Source: Ectobacillus sp048976805 (GTDB taxonomy: Bacteria > Bacillota > Bacilli > Bacillales > Bacillaceae_G). From it: a stretch of DNA of 64,000 bases. Made by a program: the position numbers and the translations under genes. Location: the NCBI GenBank assembly GCA_048976805.1, contig JBHGUR010000079.1, forward strand, positions 1-64,000, in the 5' to 3' direction. Shown here in pieces: positions 24,195 through 32,439 of the stretch (its first letter is position 1; every line of letters starts with the position of its first letter). The notes below the pieces were generated by a model. That model did not search any database. It worked only from the letters and a program-made list of their open reading frames with translations, and had not been told where the DNA came from.

Positions 24195-24226
24195 TTGACA
24201 TAACATGGTTAAACATGTTGTATAAT
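24195..24226 (+). promoter_or_regulatory. candidate yloU promoter with palindromic spacer
   Basis: A perfect TTGACA and a perfect TATAAT are separated by 20 bp, which is longer than usual. Between them is the inverted repeat AACATG-gttaaa-CATGTT (24202-24219), operator-like in shape. The next plus-strand gene is yloU at 24745, with a mobile repeat inserted between. Confidence 0.35.
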
Positions 24227-24278
24227 AACAATGGACTATTTTGCTCATTATAAAATGGGAGAAGTACCGTTTTTTATT

Positions 24279-24414
24279 GGCTCTGTTAAACTTGATTGTT
24301 GATTTTCCGCTACAGGCGGACGCTTTCCGCGAGCGGGGCCGAGCCGCTGGAGTCGCCGCCTTTCGTTCTAAATCAACAAATGAATCCAAATTAATATTAG
24401 CCTTTAACAGAGCC
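24279..24414 (+). mobile_element. MITE-like element, copy 2 (136 bp, shortest form)
   Basis: Same orientation and same perfect 12-bp ends as copy 1. Target duplication TTTTTATT at 24271-24278 and 24415-24422. The core runs GCCGAGCCGCTGGAGTCGCC, which is copy 1 minus exactly 49 bp between two CCGCT repeats. It lies between the rpmB promoter region and yloU. Confidence 0.85.
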
Positions 24415-24422
24415 TTTTTATT

Positions 24423-24744
24423 AGAAAATAATATTTTGCGTTAATGGCTTCGGTTTCATGCCTGTGCTTGAATTTTCCGCTCTTGTAGCGATGTGCAAAC
24501 GTAAAGGCTACCCTAAAAATTAAGGTGTTTCACTTCTGAAAATTTTTATCTATCGTAGGGCAAGTTATATTCTTGCATGGATGTCTATGTTAAAGGTTAT
24601 TGCCGATAAAGCTCAAACCGTTGTTTAGCAAGTATAAAGTCCGAACACTTGGCAGAGGGAAATGGAATTTTCCCGAAAAACAGTATATGATAGTGATATA
24701 AGTAGTCTAGCTCACTTTGACTATTTCCAAAGGGGGAAAAAGGT
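24423..24744. other. yloU upstream region
   Basis: Noncoding stretch holding the 60-bp repeat copy B at 24531-24590. No sigma-A promoter with both good boxes was found close to yloU. A short frame from 24662 has no family resemblance and overlaps the yloU start. Confidence 0.4.
24531..24590. repeat. 60-bp intergenic repeat, copy B
   Basis: Partner of 22751-22810, about 83 percent identical by eye, direct orientation. The two copies bracket thiN-spoVM-rpmB. Confidence 0.7.
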
Positions 24745-25107
24745 ATGTCAATCGAAATTAAAACGCAGTACGGTCAAATTGATATTAGCACAGATGTTAT
24801 CGCAACGATTGCAGGCGGTGCAGCTGTTGATTGCTATGGAATTGTTGGCATGGCTTCAAAAAATCAATTAAAAGACGGACTAACGGAAATTTTAAGAAAA
24901 GAGAACTTTACACGCGGTGTGATTGTTCGCAATGAAAACGATGAAGTACATATTGATATGTATATTATTGTAAGTTACGGCACGAAAATTTCAGAAGTAG
25001 CAAATAATGTCCAAACAAAGGTGAAGTATACATTAGATCAAACGATGGGACTTGCTGTTGACTCCGTGAACATTTATGTGCAAGGAGTTAAGGTAACGAA
25101 CTTGTGA
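24745..25107 (+). CDS. Asp23/Gls24 family envelope-stress protein YloU
   Basis: 120 residues. Begins MSIEIKTQYGQIDISTDVIATIAGGAA with the conserved AVDCYGIVGMA and a C-terminal VDSVNIYVQGVKV. Members are small acidic proteins tied to cell envelope homeostasis. The gene almost always precedes fakA in Firmicutes, here by 22 bp, so a link to membrane lipid status is likely but unproven. GGGGGAAAAAGG is the ribosome binding site. Confidence 0.9.
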   Translation: MSIEIKTQYGQIDISTDVIATIAGGAAVDCYGIVGMASKNQLKDGLTEILRKENFTRGVIVRNENDEVHIDMYIIVSYGTKISEVANNVQTKVKYTLDQTMGLAVDSVNIYVQGVKVTNL

Positions 25108-25129
25108 TTTGCAATAAGGAGGAAGGTCT

Positions 25130-26812
25130 GTGTCAATTAAGCAAATTGATGGGAAACGTTTAGCACAAATGATTATTCAAGGAGCAAACAATTTAACGAA
25201 CAACGTAAAGCTCGTGGATGCTCTAAACGTTTTTCCCGTTCCAGATGGCGATACCGGTACAAACATGAACTTGTCGATGACTTCAGGAGCGCGGGAGGTA
25301 AAAAGCAACACGTCCGACCATGCCGGAAAAGTGGGTGCCAGCCTTGCGAAGGGATTGCTTATGGGGGCACGCGGAAATTCAGGTGTCATTTTATCTCAAT
25401 TATTCCGTGGCTTTGCAAAATCTATTGAACAAAAAACGGTACTGACAACGTCTGATTTTGCGCAAGGGTTGGAAGCCGGTGTAGAAACAGCTTATAAAGC
25501 TGTAATGAAGCCAATAGAAGGAACAATTTTAACAGTAGCAAAGGATACTGCAAAAAAAGCGGTAGCTATTGCGAAAAAGCAAAATGATTTTGTTTTATTT
25601 ATGGAAGAGGTAGTAAAGGAAGCAAATGCTTCTTTAAACCGCACGCCTGATTTGCTTCCAGTGCTAAAGCAGGTCGGTGTGGTCGATAGTGGTGGAAAAG
25701 GGCTTGTCGTTGTATATGAAGGTTTTTTGGCAGATTTAAAAGGGGAAACGATTGCTTCTAAAGAACCTGAGCAAGCTACTATGCAGCAAATGGTAAAAAT
25801 GGAGCACCGCAATGTGCAGAGCCAATTGAGTACAGAGGATATCAAATATGGGTACTGCACGGAGTTCATGGTTAAACTTGAAGCAGAAAAGCTGAAAAGC
25901 AACCCATTTTCAGAGCGAAAGTTCCGCGAAGACATCAGTGCATTCGGAGACTCCCTGCTAGTCGTATCTGATGATGAAATTGTGAAGGTTCATATTCATG
26001 CGGAGCATCCGGGAGACGCGATGAACTATGGACAGCGTTATGGAAGCTTAATCAATATTAAAGTTGAGAATATGCGCGAGCAGCACACCCATTTGCTGCA
26101 TGATGAGGAAGATGTCATGCAGGCAATGCAAGCTTCCCGGGCTCCTAAAGAGAAGCAGCCATATGGAATTGTTACAGTGGCGATGGGATCAGGTATTAAG
26201 AAGCTATTTGAAAGCATTGGAGCCACGCAAGTAATTGAAGGTGGTCAAACGATGAATCCGAGCACAGAGGATATTGTAAAGGCAATTGAAGATGCCAATG
26301 CTGATAAGGTAATTATTTTGCCAAATAACAGCAACATTGTAATGGCAGCTCAACAAGCCGCATCTGTAGTTGACCAAGAAGTGGTTGTTATCCCATCTAA
26401 GACCGTTCCACAAGGAATAGCTGCTGTTTTGGCATTCAACCCAGCTGCAGGATTGAAGGAAAATGAGGAAAATATGAAGCAAGCCCTTTCTCATGTGAAG
26501 ACAGGGCAAGTTACGTATGCCGTACGCGATACGGAAATGGACGGCATTAATATTAAGAAAAATGATTTCATGGGTATTGCTGACGGGAAAATTGTGGCAA
26601 CAGATGCAAGTCAATTAGAGGCAGCAAAAAAGCTGCTGTCGCATATGCTTGATGAAGATTCTGAGATTTTAACTATTTTGCAGGGTGAAGATGTTTCTGA
26701 TGAAGAAGTTGAAGAATTGAAGGCTTTTGTAGAAGAGACGTTTGAAGATGCAGAAGTAGAAGTGCATAAAGGCAATCAGCCGCTTTATTCTTATATTTTT
26801 TCAATTGAGTAA
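25130..26812 (+). CDS. fakA: fatty acid kinase catalytic subunit FakA (YloV, DAK domain)
   Basis: 560 residues, GTG start after GGAGGAAGG. N-terminal DhaL-type ATP-binding domain (1-200) with PVPDGDTGTNMNLS (about 35-48; Asp residues bind Mg-ATP) and GARGNSGVILSQ; a middle FakA domain; and a C-terminal DegV-like domain (about 330-560). With a FakB acyl-binding partner it phosphorylates exogenous fatty acids to acyl-phosphate, the substrate of PlsX/PlsY. plsX is encoded 4.6 kb downstream in this window. Confidence 0.94.
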   Translation: MSIKQIDGKRLAQMIIQGANNLTNNVKLVDALNVFPVPDGDTGTNMNLSMTSGAREVKSNTSDHAGKVGASLAKGLLMGARGNSGVILSQLFRGFAKSIEQKTVLTTSDFAQGLEAGVETAYKAVMKPIEGTILTVAKDTAKKAVAIAKKQNDFVLFMEEVVKEANASLNRTPDLLPVLKQVGVVDSGGKGLVVVYEGFLADLKGETIASKEPEQATMQQMVKMEHRNVQSQLSTEDIKYGYCTEFMVKLEAEKLKSNPFSERKFREDISAFGDSLLVVSDDEIVKVHIHAEHPGDAMNYGQRYGSLINIKVENMREQHTHLLHDEEDVMQAMQASRAPKEKQPYGIVTVAMGSGIKKLFESIGATQVIEGGQTMNPSTEDIVKAIEDANADKVIILPNNSNIVMAAQQAASVVDQEVVVIPSKTVPQGIAAVLAFNPAAGLKENEENMKQALSHVKTGQVTYAVRDTEMDGINIKKNDFMGIADGKIVATDASQLEAAKKLLSHMLDEDSEILTILQGEDVSDEEVEELKAFVEETFEDAEVEVHKGNQPLYSYIFSIE

Positions 26813-26856
26813 AATGCACTTTAGCAGCACAAGGGTTTATTGACTATTGGGTTAGT

Positions 26857-26928
26857 TTGGATAATTGGGCAATTGCCGGCAGCATTCTTCGTTTAGCACC
26901 TAAGTTTAAAAAGGTGTTTGCAAAATGA
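26857..26928 (+). other. possible micro-ORF (23 residues)
   Basis: TTG start, MDNWAIAGSILRLAPKFKKV then FAK. Amphipathic helix followed by a basic end, in outline like small membrane-binding peptides. There is no convincing ribosome binding site and no ATG, so it may be chance. It lies between fakA and its terminator. Confidence 0.2.
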
Positions 26929-26975
26929 AAAGAGAAAAGGTCTTTCCTGAGATGGGAGGGGCTTTTTCTCTTTTT
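26928..26975 (+). terminator. terminator after fakA
   Basis: AAAGAGAAAAGG pairs imperfectly with a right arm ending TTTTTCTCTTT, followed by TTATAG. Bidirectional A/T symmetry. Confidence 0.6.
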
Positions 26976-27017
26976 ATAGTTAACAAAGCGGAGGTTTACC
27001 TATATACTTAATATGCG

Positions 27018-27056
27018 GATTTGAAATGCGTTTTAACAGGAAAACGCTTTCAAATC
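27018..27056 (+). promoter_or_regulatory. long leader hairpin upstream of sdaAB
   Basis: GATTTGAAA-T-GCGTTTT pairs with AAAACGC-TTTCAAATC, 16 bp with a single bulged T, loop AACAGG. A run of seven T begins about 13 bp downstream. It lies 84 bp before the sdaAB start and may be an attenuator or protein-binding leader. It fits no riboswitch class I know. Confidence 0.45.
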
Positions 27057-27139
27057 AAAAGCATGCTATTTTTTTCAACAGATTATCTATATTGTTTTTA
27101 ATAGGGAATTGTCAACATAGATTCGGGGGAGGAGCAGCT

Positions 27140-27802
27140 ATGAAATATAGATCAGTGTTTGATATAATCGGGCCGGTCATGATTGGTCCTTCAAGCTCTC
27201 ATACAGCGGGGGCGGCCCGCATTGGCAGGGTAGCCCGCACGCTGCTCGGCACACAGCCGAACAAGGTGATCGTATCTCTTTTCGGTTCATTTGCGAAAAC
27301 ATATAAAGGACATGGAACCGACGTCGCTATTATCGGCGGTATTTTGGATTTTGATACAGATGATCCGCGTATTCCAAGCTCTCTTCAGCTCGCAAAGCAG
27401 GCTGGGATAGAAGTGACGTTTATTGAAGAAGATGCGGTTACAGATCACCCAAACACAGCGCGCATTTGGATGACGAATGGCCGCGATGAATTAGAAGTTG
27501 TAGGGATTTCTATTGGCGGCGGCAAAATCGAGATTACGGAGCTCAACGGCTTTGCGCTTAGATTGAGCGGCATGCATCCCGCTATTTTAGTAGTGCATAA
27601 TGATCGCTACGGTGCTATTTCATCCGTTACAAATATTTTAGCGAAATATCGCATTAACATTGGCCATATGGAAGTATCCCGCAAAGAGATGGGGAAAACG
27701 GCCCTTATGGTCATTGAGGTAGACCAGAACATTGAGCCGCCTGTACTGCAGGAAATTCAATCGCTGCCTAACATCATTCAAGTAACGCGTATGGTAGAAT
27801 AG
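27140..27802 (+). CDS. sdaAB: L-serine dehydratase, iron-sulfur type, beta subunit
   Basis: 220 residues from ATG 27140 (GGGGGAGGAG 8 bp upstream); the longer in-frame start at 27026 falls in the leader hairpin and is rejected. The N-terminal catalytic-type domain opens MKYRSVFDIIGPVMIGPSSSHTAG; a C-terminal ACT domain (about 148-220, ILVVHNDRYGAISSVTNIL) binds amino acid effectors. With SdaAA it deaminates L-serine to pyruvate and ammonia. sdaAA follows after 24 bp. Confidence 0.95.
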   Translation: MKYRSVFDIIGPVMIGPSSSHTAGAARIGRVARTLLGTQPNKVIVSLFGSFAKTYKGHGTDVAIIGGILDFDTDDPRIPSSLQLAKQAGIEVTFIEEDAVTDHPNTARIWMTNGRDELEVVGISIGGGKIEITELNGFALRLSGMHPAILVVHNDRYGAISSVTNILAKYRINIGHMEVSRKEMGKTALMVIEVDQNIEPPVLQEIQSLPNIIQVTRMVE

Positions 27803-27826
27803 ATAGGAGAAAGAGGAGGAGCGATA

Positions 27827-28708
27827 ATGTTTCGAAATGTAGCGGAGCTTGTAGAGCGCGCCGAAAGCAAAGGTGTAAAAATTGCTCAAATTATGATTGA
27901 ACAGGAAATGCAAGTTACGGGCTTGTCTAGGCAAGATATTATGCATAAAATGGAACAAAACCTTACGGTGATGGAAAAGGCGGTCGAGCAGGGGCTTCAA
28001 GGCGTTCATTCTGTAACGGGTTTAACAGGCGGCGATGCGGTTTTATTGCAAAATTATATCAATAGCGGAAAAGCGTTGTCGGGAACTTTTATTTTAGATG
28101 CGGTGAGCAAAGCGGTAGCCACAAATGAGGTGAATGCGGCGATGGGAACAATTTGTGCTACTCCTACAGCAGGCTCTGCTGGGGTAGTGCCCGGTACGCT
28201 GTTTGCGGTAAAAAATAAATTGAATCCGACACGAGAGCAAATGATTGAATTTTTATTTACTGCCGGCGCATTCGGATTTGTAGTAGCAAATAATGCTTCT
28301 ATTTCCGGAGCGGCAGGCGGGTGCCAGGCAGAGGTTGGTTCAGCGAGCGGCATGGCAGCTGCGGCTATCGTGGAAATGGCGGGTGGAACGCCAAAGCAAG
28401 CGGCGCAAGCAATGGCAATTACGCTAAAAAACATGCTCGGGCTCGTTTGTGATCCGGTAGCAGGCTTAGTTGAGGTGCCATGTGTAAAGCGGAATGCGAT
28501 GGGAGCTGCCAATGCGATGATAGCAGCCGATATGGCGCTTGCAGGGATACAAAGCCGAATTCCTTGTGATGAAGTAATTGATGCCATGTTCAAAATCGGG
28601 CAGACTATGCCTGTTGCCTTGCGGGAAACGGCACAAGGAGGGTTGGCGGCTACACCGACCGGGCGTGAATTGGAAGCGGAAATTTTTGGTGTGCCGCTAA
28701 ACAAGTGA
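27827..28708 (+). CDS. sdaAA: L-serine dehydratase, iron-sulfur type, alpha subunit
   Basis: 293 residues. Cluster-ligand Cys residues are visible in ATICATPTAGSAG (near 107), GGCQAEVGSAS (near 165), and LVCDPVAGLVEVPCVKRN (near 207-223). Binds a [4Fe-4S] cluster and, with SdaAB, degrades serine to pyruvate; oxygen-sensitive. AGAGGAGGAGCG precedes the ATG. The stop overlaps the recG GTG start by 4 bp. Confidence 0.96.
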   Translation: MFRNVAELVERAESKGVKIAQIMIEQEMQVTGLSRQDIMHKMEQNLTVMEKAVEQGLQGVHSVTGLTGGDAVLLQNYINSGKALSGTFILDAVSKAVATNEVNAAMGTICATPTAGSAGVVPGTLFAVKNKLNPTREQMIEFLFTAGAFGFVVANNASISGAAGGCQAEVGSASGMAAAAIVEMAGGTPKQAAQAMAITLKNMLGLVCDPVAGLVEVPCVKRNAMGAANAMIAADMALAGIQSRIPCDEVIDAMFKIGQTMPVALRETAQGGLAATPTGRELEAEIFGVPLNK

Positions 28709-30753
28709 ACGGAACGTTGAACATACCTGTTACACAAGTAAAAGGCATCGGCGAGGAGACGGCTGCGTTATTAAATGATATGGGCATTTCTACTGTTCGC
28801 GACTTATTAGAATACTTTCCTTACCGGTATGAAGATTATTCGATGAAGGATTTAGCGGAAGTAAAGCATGAAGAAAGAGTAACTGTGGAAGGAAAGGTTC
28901 ACAGCCTTCCGGTTTTACAGTATTACGGAAAAAAGAAATCGCGCCTTACCTTCCGGATTTTGATAGATCGTTACTTGGTTAGTGCAGTGTGCTTTAATCG
29001 CCCGTATTATAAGGATAAGTTGAAAATGGGAGAAACGGTTATGGTTACTGGAAAATGGGATCAGCACCGTCAAACAATTTCTGTAGCAGAAGTTCATTTT
29101 GGCCCGCTTGCAAGGCAGCAAGAACTCGAACCGGTCTATTCTGTTAAAGGAAAGCTCACTGTAAAGCAATTGCGCCGCTATATAGCACAAGCATTGCAAC
29201 AGTACGGCGCTTATGTTGAGGATTTGCTGCCGCAAGGGCTTGTGCAGCGTTACAGATTGCTTCCGCGTCCCATTGCTTTGCGCTCGCTGCACTTACCGGC
29301 AGGGCAGGAAGATGTGAAGCAGGCACGCCGGCGTTTTGTATATGAAGAGTTTTTTTTGTTTCAATTGAAAATGCAAACGTTGCGAAAGGTGCAGCGGGAG
29401 CATTCGGTTGGAACAAGAAAAGAATTTCAAGCTGCTGCTTTGCGCTCTTTTATTGAGGGGTTGCCATTTCCGCTTACAGGTGCCCAACATCGTGTTGTTG
29501 GGGAAATTGTTGCAGATTTGGCTGCACCTTATCGAATGAACCGTTTGTTGCAGGGGGATGTTGGTTCAGGCAAGACGGTTGTTGCTGCAATTGCCCTGTA
29601 TGCTACGAAGCTTTCTGGCTATCAAGGAGCGCTTATGGTGCCGACAGAGATTTTGGCAGAACAGCACCATCAGTCGCTTGTTAATATTTTCAGTCCGTTC
29701 AATGTTGATATAGAACTGTTAACAAGCTCTGTTAAAGGTGTACGCCGGCGTGATATACTGGAGCGGCTGCAAAATGGCGAAATTGATATTCTTGTCGGTA
29801 CCCACGCCCTCATTCAAGAGGAAGTGAACTTTCATAAATTGGGGCTGGTAATTACAGATGAGCAGCATCGTTTCGGGGTTGCACAGCGTCGTGTATTGCG
29901 TGAAAAGGGCGAAAGTCCAGACGTATTGTTTATGACTGCAACGCCAATTCCCCGTACGCTTGCTATCACGGCTTTTGGAGAGATGGACGTATCTGTTATT
30001 GATGAAATGCCGGCTGGACGCAAGCAAATTGAAACATATTGGGCGAAGCATGATATGTTTGAGCGTGTCCTGGCTTTTGTGGAGAAAGAGGTGCAAAAAG
30101 GGCGACAAGCGTATGTGATTTGCCCATTGATTGAAGAGTCGGAGAAGCTTGATGTACAAAATGCCATTGATTTGCATAGCATGCTCGTCCATCATTATCG
30201 CGGCAAGTACCGCATTGGATTGATGCACGGCAGGTTATCGTCGCAGGAAAAAGAGATGGTGATGCGGCAGTTTAGCGAAAATGAAGTGCAAATTCTTGTG
30301 TCTACTACAGTGGTTGAAGTTGGTGTAAATGTGCCAAACGCTACTGTAATGGTCATTTATGATGCGGAGAGGTTCGGATTGTCGCAGCTTCATCAGCTGC
30401 GCGGCCGTGTCGGACGCGGCAGCGAGCAATCGTATTGTATTTTAATTGCCGATCCAAAGTCGGAAGTTGGAAAAGAGAGAATGCGCATCATGACTGAAAC
30501 AAATGATGGATTTGTTCTGTCTGAAAGAGATTTAGAATTGCGCGGTCCGGGCGATTTTTTCGGAAGCAAACAAAGCGGGCTTCCTGATTTTAAAATTGCC
30601 GATATGGTTCATGATTACCGGGCTCTTGAGACAGCCCGCAGCGATGCGGCGCTTTTGGTGGAGTCGCAGGCCTTTTGGCAAAGCGAGCAGTATGCTGCTT
30701 TGCGTGGCTATTTAGAGAAGGCTGGGGTTTTTCAGGGAGAAAAGCTGGATTAA
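28705..30753 (+). CDS. recG: ATP-dependent DNA helicase RecG
   Basis: 682 residues, GTG start overlapping sdaAA. N-terminal wedge/OB domain (about 60-160) for branched DNA; helicase lobes with Walker A QGDVGSGKTVVA (about 283), DEQH box ITDEQHRFGV (about 385), SAT-type MTATPIPRTL and the C-terminal QLRGRVGRG motif. It reverses stalled forks and processes Holliday junctions. fapR starts 95 bp downstream from its own promoter. Confidence 0.96.
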   Translation: MNGTLNIPVTQVKGIGEETAALLNDMGISTVRDLLEYFPYRYEDYSMKDLAEVKHEERVTVEGKVHSLPVLQYYGKKKSRLTFRILIDRYLVSAVCFNRPYYKDKLKMGETVMVTGKWDQHRQTISVAEVHFGPLARQQELEPVYSVKGKLTVKQLRRYIAQALQQYGAYVEDLLPQGLVQRYRLLPRPIALRSLHLPAGQEDVKQARRRFVYEEFFLFQLKMQTLRKVQREHSVGTRKEFQAAALRSFIEGLPFPLTGAQHRVVGEIVADLAAPYRMNRLLQGDVGSGKTVVAAIALYATKLSGYQGALMVPTEILAEQHHQSLVNIFSPFNVDIELLTSSVKGVRRRDILERLQNGEIDILVGTHALIQEEVNFHKLGLVITDEQHRFGVAQRRVLREKGESPDVLFMTATPIPRTLAITAFGEMDVSVIDEMPAGRKQIETYWAKHDMFERVLAFVEKEVQKGRQAYVICPLIEESEKLDVQNAIDLHSMLVHHYRGKYRIGLMHGRLSSQEKEMVMRQFSENEVQILVSTTVVEVGVNVPNATVMVIYDAERFGLSQLHQLRGRVGRGSEQSYCILIADPKSEVGKERMRIMTETNDGFVLSERDLELRGPGDFFGSKQSGLPDFKIADMVHDYRALETARSDAALLVESQAFWQSEQYAALRGYLEKAGVFQGEKLD

Positions 30754-30779
30754 ATGAAGTAGAGGCAGCAAATTTTTTG

Positions 30780-30808
30780 TTGCATTCTGCTTTCATTGAT
30801 TATATACT
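30780..30808 (+). promoter_or_regulatory. sigma-A promoter of the fapR-plsX-fabD-fabG operon
   Basis: TTGCAT, 17-bp spacer, TATACT. The FapR operator begins 4 bp after the -10, so a bound repressor would cover the transcription start. Confidence 0.8.
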
Positions 30809-30812
30809 ACTA

Positions 30813-30829
30813 TTAGTACCTAGTCATAA
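30813..30829 (+). promoter_or_regulatory. FapR operator
   Basis: TTAGTACCTAGTCATAA closely fits the FapR box (imperfect palindrome TTAGTACC...TAA) described for Bacillus lipid-synthesis promoters. FapR binding here, released by malonyl-CoA, gives autoregulation of the operon. Confidence 0.85.
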
Positions 30830-30848
30830 GATGGATGGTGTACGGAAC

Positions 30849-31436
30849 ATGCGGAGAAATAAAAAAGAAAGACAAAAATTGCTGCAAGAAACGATATGGG
30901 AAAATCCGTTTATTACGGACGAGGAGCTTGCAGAAAAATTTCAAGTAAGCATTCAAACGATCCGCCTCGACCGGTTAGAGCTATCTATACCGGAATTGCG
31001 AGAACGAATTAAAACGGTAGCAGAAAAGCAGTTTGATGAAAATGTAAAGTCGCTTCCTATTGAAGAGGTAGTCGGGGAAATTATCGATATAGATTTAGAT
31101 CATCATGCCATTTCTATTTTTGATGTGAAAGAAGAGCACGTTTTTAAGCGTAATCAAATTGCCCGCGGACATCATCTGTTTGCTCAAGCAAATTCATTGG
31201 CGGTGGCCGTTATTGATGAAGATCTGGCTTTAACTGCAAAGGCCAACATTCAATATGTTCGCCCTGTAAAGCTGCATGAGCGAGTTGTTGCGAAGGCTAA
31301 GGTAATAGATATTGGAAATGATAAAGGCAGAACGGTAGTGGAAGTCACAAGCTTTGTAGGAAACGAGGCAGTATTTACAGGGAGCTTTGAAATGTACCGT
31401 TCCAGCAAAAATAATGAGGAAGGTAACAAGCTATGA
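30849..31436 (+). CDS. fapR: transcription factor FapR, repressor of fatty acid and phospholipid genes
   Basis: 195 residues from ATG 30849, opening MRRNKKERQ as in B. subtilis; a frame open from 30675 overlaps recG and crosses the promoter, so it is rejected. N-terminal DeoR-like helix-turn-helix (about 10-45, SIQTIRLDRLELSIPELRERI), linker helix, and a hotdog-fold domain (about 60-190) that binds malonyl-CoA (HVFKRNQIARGHHLFAQANSLA). It represses the fab genes and its own operon. The stop overlaps plsX by 4 bp. Confidence 0.96.
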   Translation: MRRNKKERQKLLQETIWENPFITDEELAEKFQVSIQTIRLDRLELSIPELRERIKTVAEKQFDENVKSLPIEEVVGEIIDIDLDHHAISIFDVKEEHVFKRNQIARGHHLFAQANSLAVAVIDEDLALTAKANIQYVRPVKLHERVVAKAKVIDIGNDKGRTVVEVTSFVGNEAVFTGSFEMYRSSKNNEEGNKL

Positions 31437-32437
31437 GGATTGCAATCGACGCTATGGGGGGAGATCATGCGCCAAAGGCAGTCGTGTTAGGGGCCATGAA
31501 AGCGGTAGAGAAGTTTTCAGACATACATATTACGTTGGTTGGAAAAGAAGATGAAATCCGCAAATATTTAACGAAAGAGGAGCGAATCGCCATCCTTTAC
31601 GCAGACGAAGTGATTGAGGGGACCGACGAGCCTGTACGGGCGGTGCGCCGCAAAAAAAATTCTTCAATGGTAATGATGGCGCAGCTTGTAAAAGAGGGAA
31701 AAGCAGATGCGTGCATTTCTGCTGGCAACACAGGCGCATTGATGGCAGCAGGGCTCTTTGTAGTGGGACGTATTGAAGGAATAGAGCGTCCTGCGCTATC
31801 CCCTACACTTCCGACAATAGACGGAAAAGGTTTTGTTATGCTCGATGTTGGGGCGAATGTGGACGCAAAGCCAGTTCATCTGCAGCAATATGCGCTAATG
31901 GGGTCTATTTATGCCCAAAAAGTTAGAGGAATTTCCAATCCGTGTGTCGGATTATTAAATGTAGGAACAGAGGACGGAAAAGGAAATGAACTGACAAAGC
32001 AAGCATTTCGATTGTTAAATAATTCTTCCTTGAACTTTATTGGGAATATAGAAGCACGCGATTTATTGCAAGGTGCAGCAGATGTAGTCGTTTGTGACGG
32101 ATTTACAGGAAACGTAGCCTTAAAGTCTATCGAGGGCACTGCACTTTCTGTATTTTCGATGCTTAAGGCGCAGCTGACAAGTTCTTTCACAAGCAAGCTT
32201 GCAGCGGCTATGTTGAAACCAAAGCTAATTGGATTAAAGCAGCAGATGGATTATTCCGAATATGGAGGAGCGGCTCTTTTCGGATTAAAGGCGCCTGTTA
32301 TTAAGGCGCACGGATCTTCTGACGATAATTCTATTTTTAATGCAATCCGCCAAACGAGAGAGATGGTAAGTAAGCAAGTGATCCCTACTATTACAAGTAT
32401 GGTAGAGAAAGCAGCGCTTCAAACAGAGGAGGTATAA
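31433..32437 (+). CDS. plsX: phosphate acyltransferase PlsX
   Basis: 334 residues. Starts MRIAIDAMGGDHAPK; contains SAGNTGALMAAGLF and LLNVGTEDGKGNEL. Converts acyl-ACP to acyl-phosphate for PlsY, and acyl-phosphate made by FakA/FakB to acyl-ACP, so it joins synthesis and import of fatty acids. AGGAAGGTAAC precedes the ATG. Second gene in the FapR-regulated operon; fabD starts 2 bp later. Confidence 0.96.
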   Translation: MRIAIDAMGGDHAPKAVVLGAMKAVEKFSDIHITLVGKEDEIRKYLTKEERIAILYADEVIEGTDEPVRAVRRKKNSSMVMMAQLVKEGKADACISAGNTGALMAAGLFVVGRIEGIERPALSPTLPTIDGKGFVMLDVGANVDAKPVHLQQYALMGSIYAQKVRGISNPCVGLLNVGTEDGKGNELTKQAFRLLNNSSLNFIGNIEARDLLQGAADVVVCDGFTGNVALKSIEGTALSVFSMLKAQLTSSFTSKLAAAMLKPKLIGLKQQMDYSEYGGAALFGLKAPVIKAHGSSDDNSIFNAIRQTREMVSKQVIPTITSMVEKAALQTEEV

Positions 32438-32439
32438 TA

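Noticed and set aside
24241..24444. Coding frame across MITE copy 2
   Set aside because: It runs from the flank through the repeat and out again; the element's ends, core and target duplications show it is noncoding.
24531..24550. CodY-binding box in repeat copy B
   Set aside because: TTCTGAAAATT fits the right part of the CodY consensus, but the left four bases disagree and the match is weaker in copy A; AT-rich spacer gives such hits by chance.
27026..27139. N-terminal extension of SdaAB
   Set aside because: No ribosome binding site; the segment is the leader hairpin; the conserved start and GGGGGAGGAG are at 27140.
30675..30848. N-terminal extension of FapR
   Set aside because: The frame is open but covers the end of recG, the fapR promoter and the FapR operator; the family starts at MRRNKKERQ.
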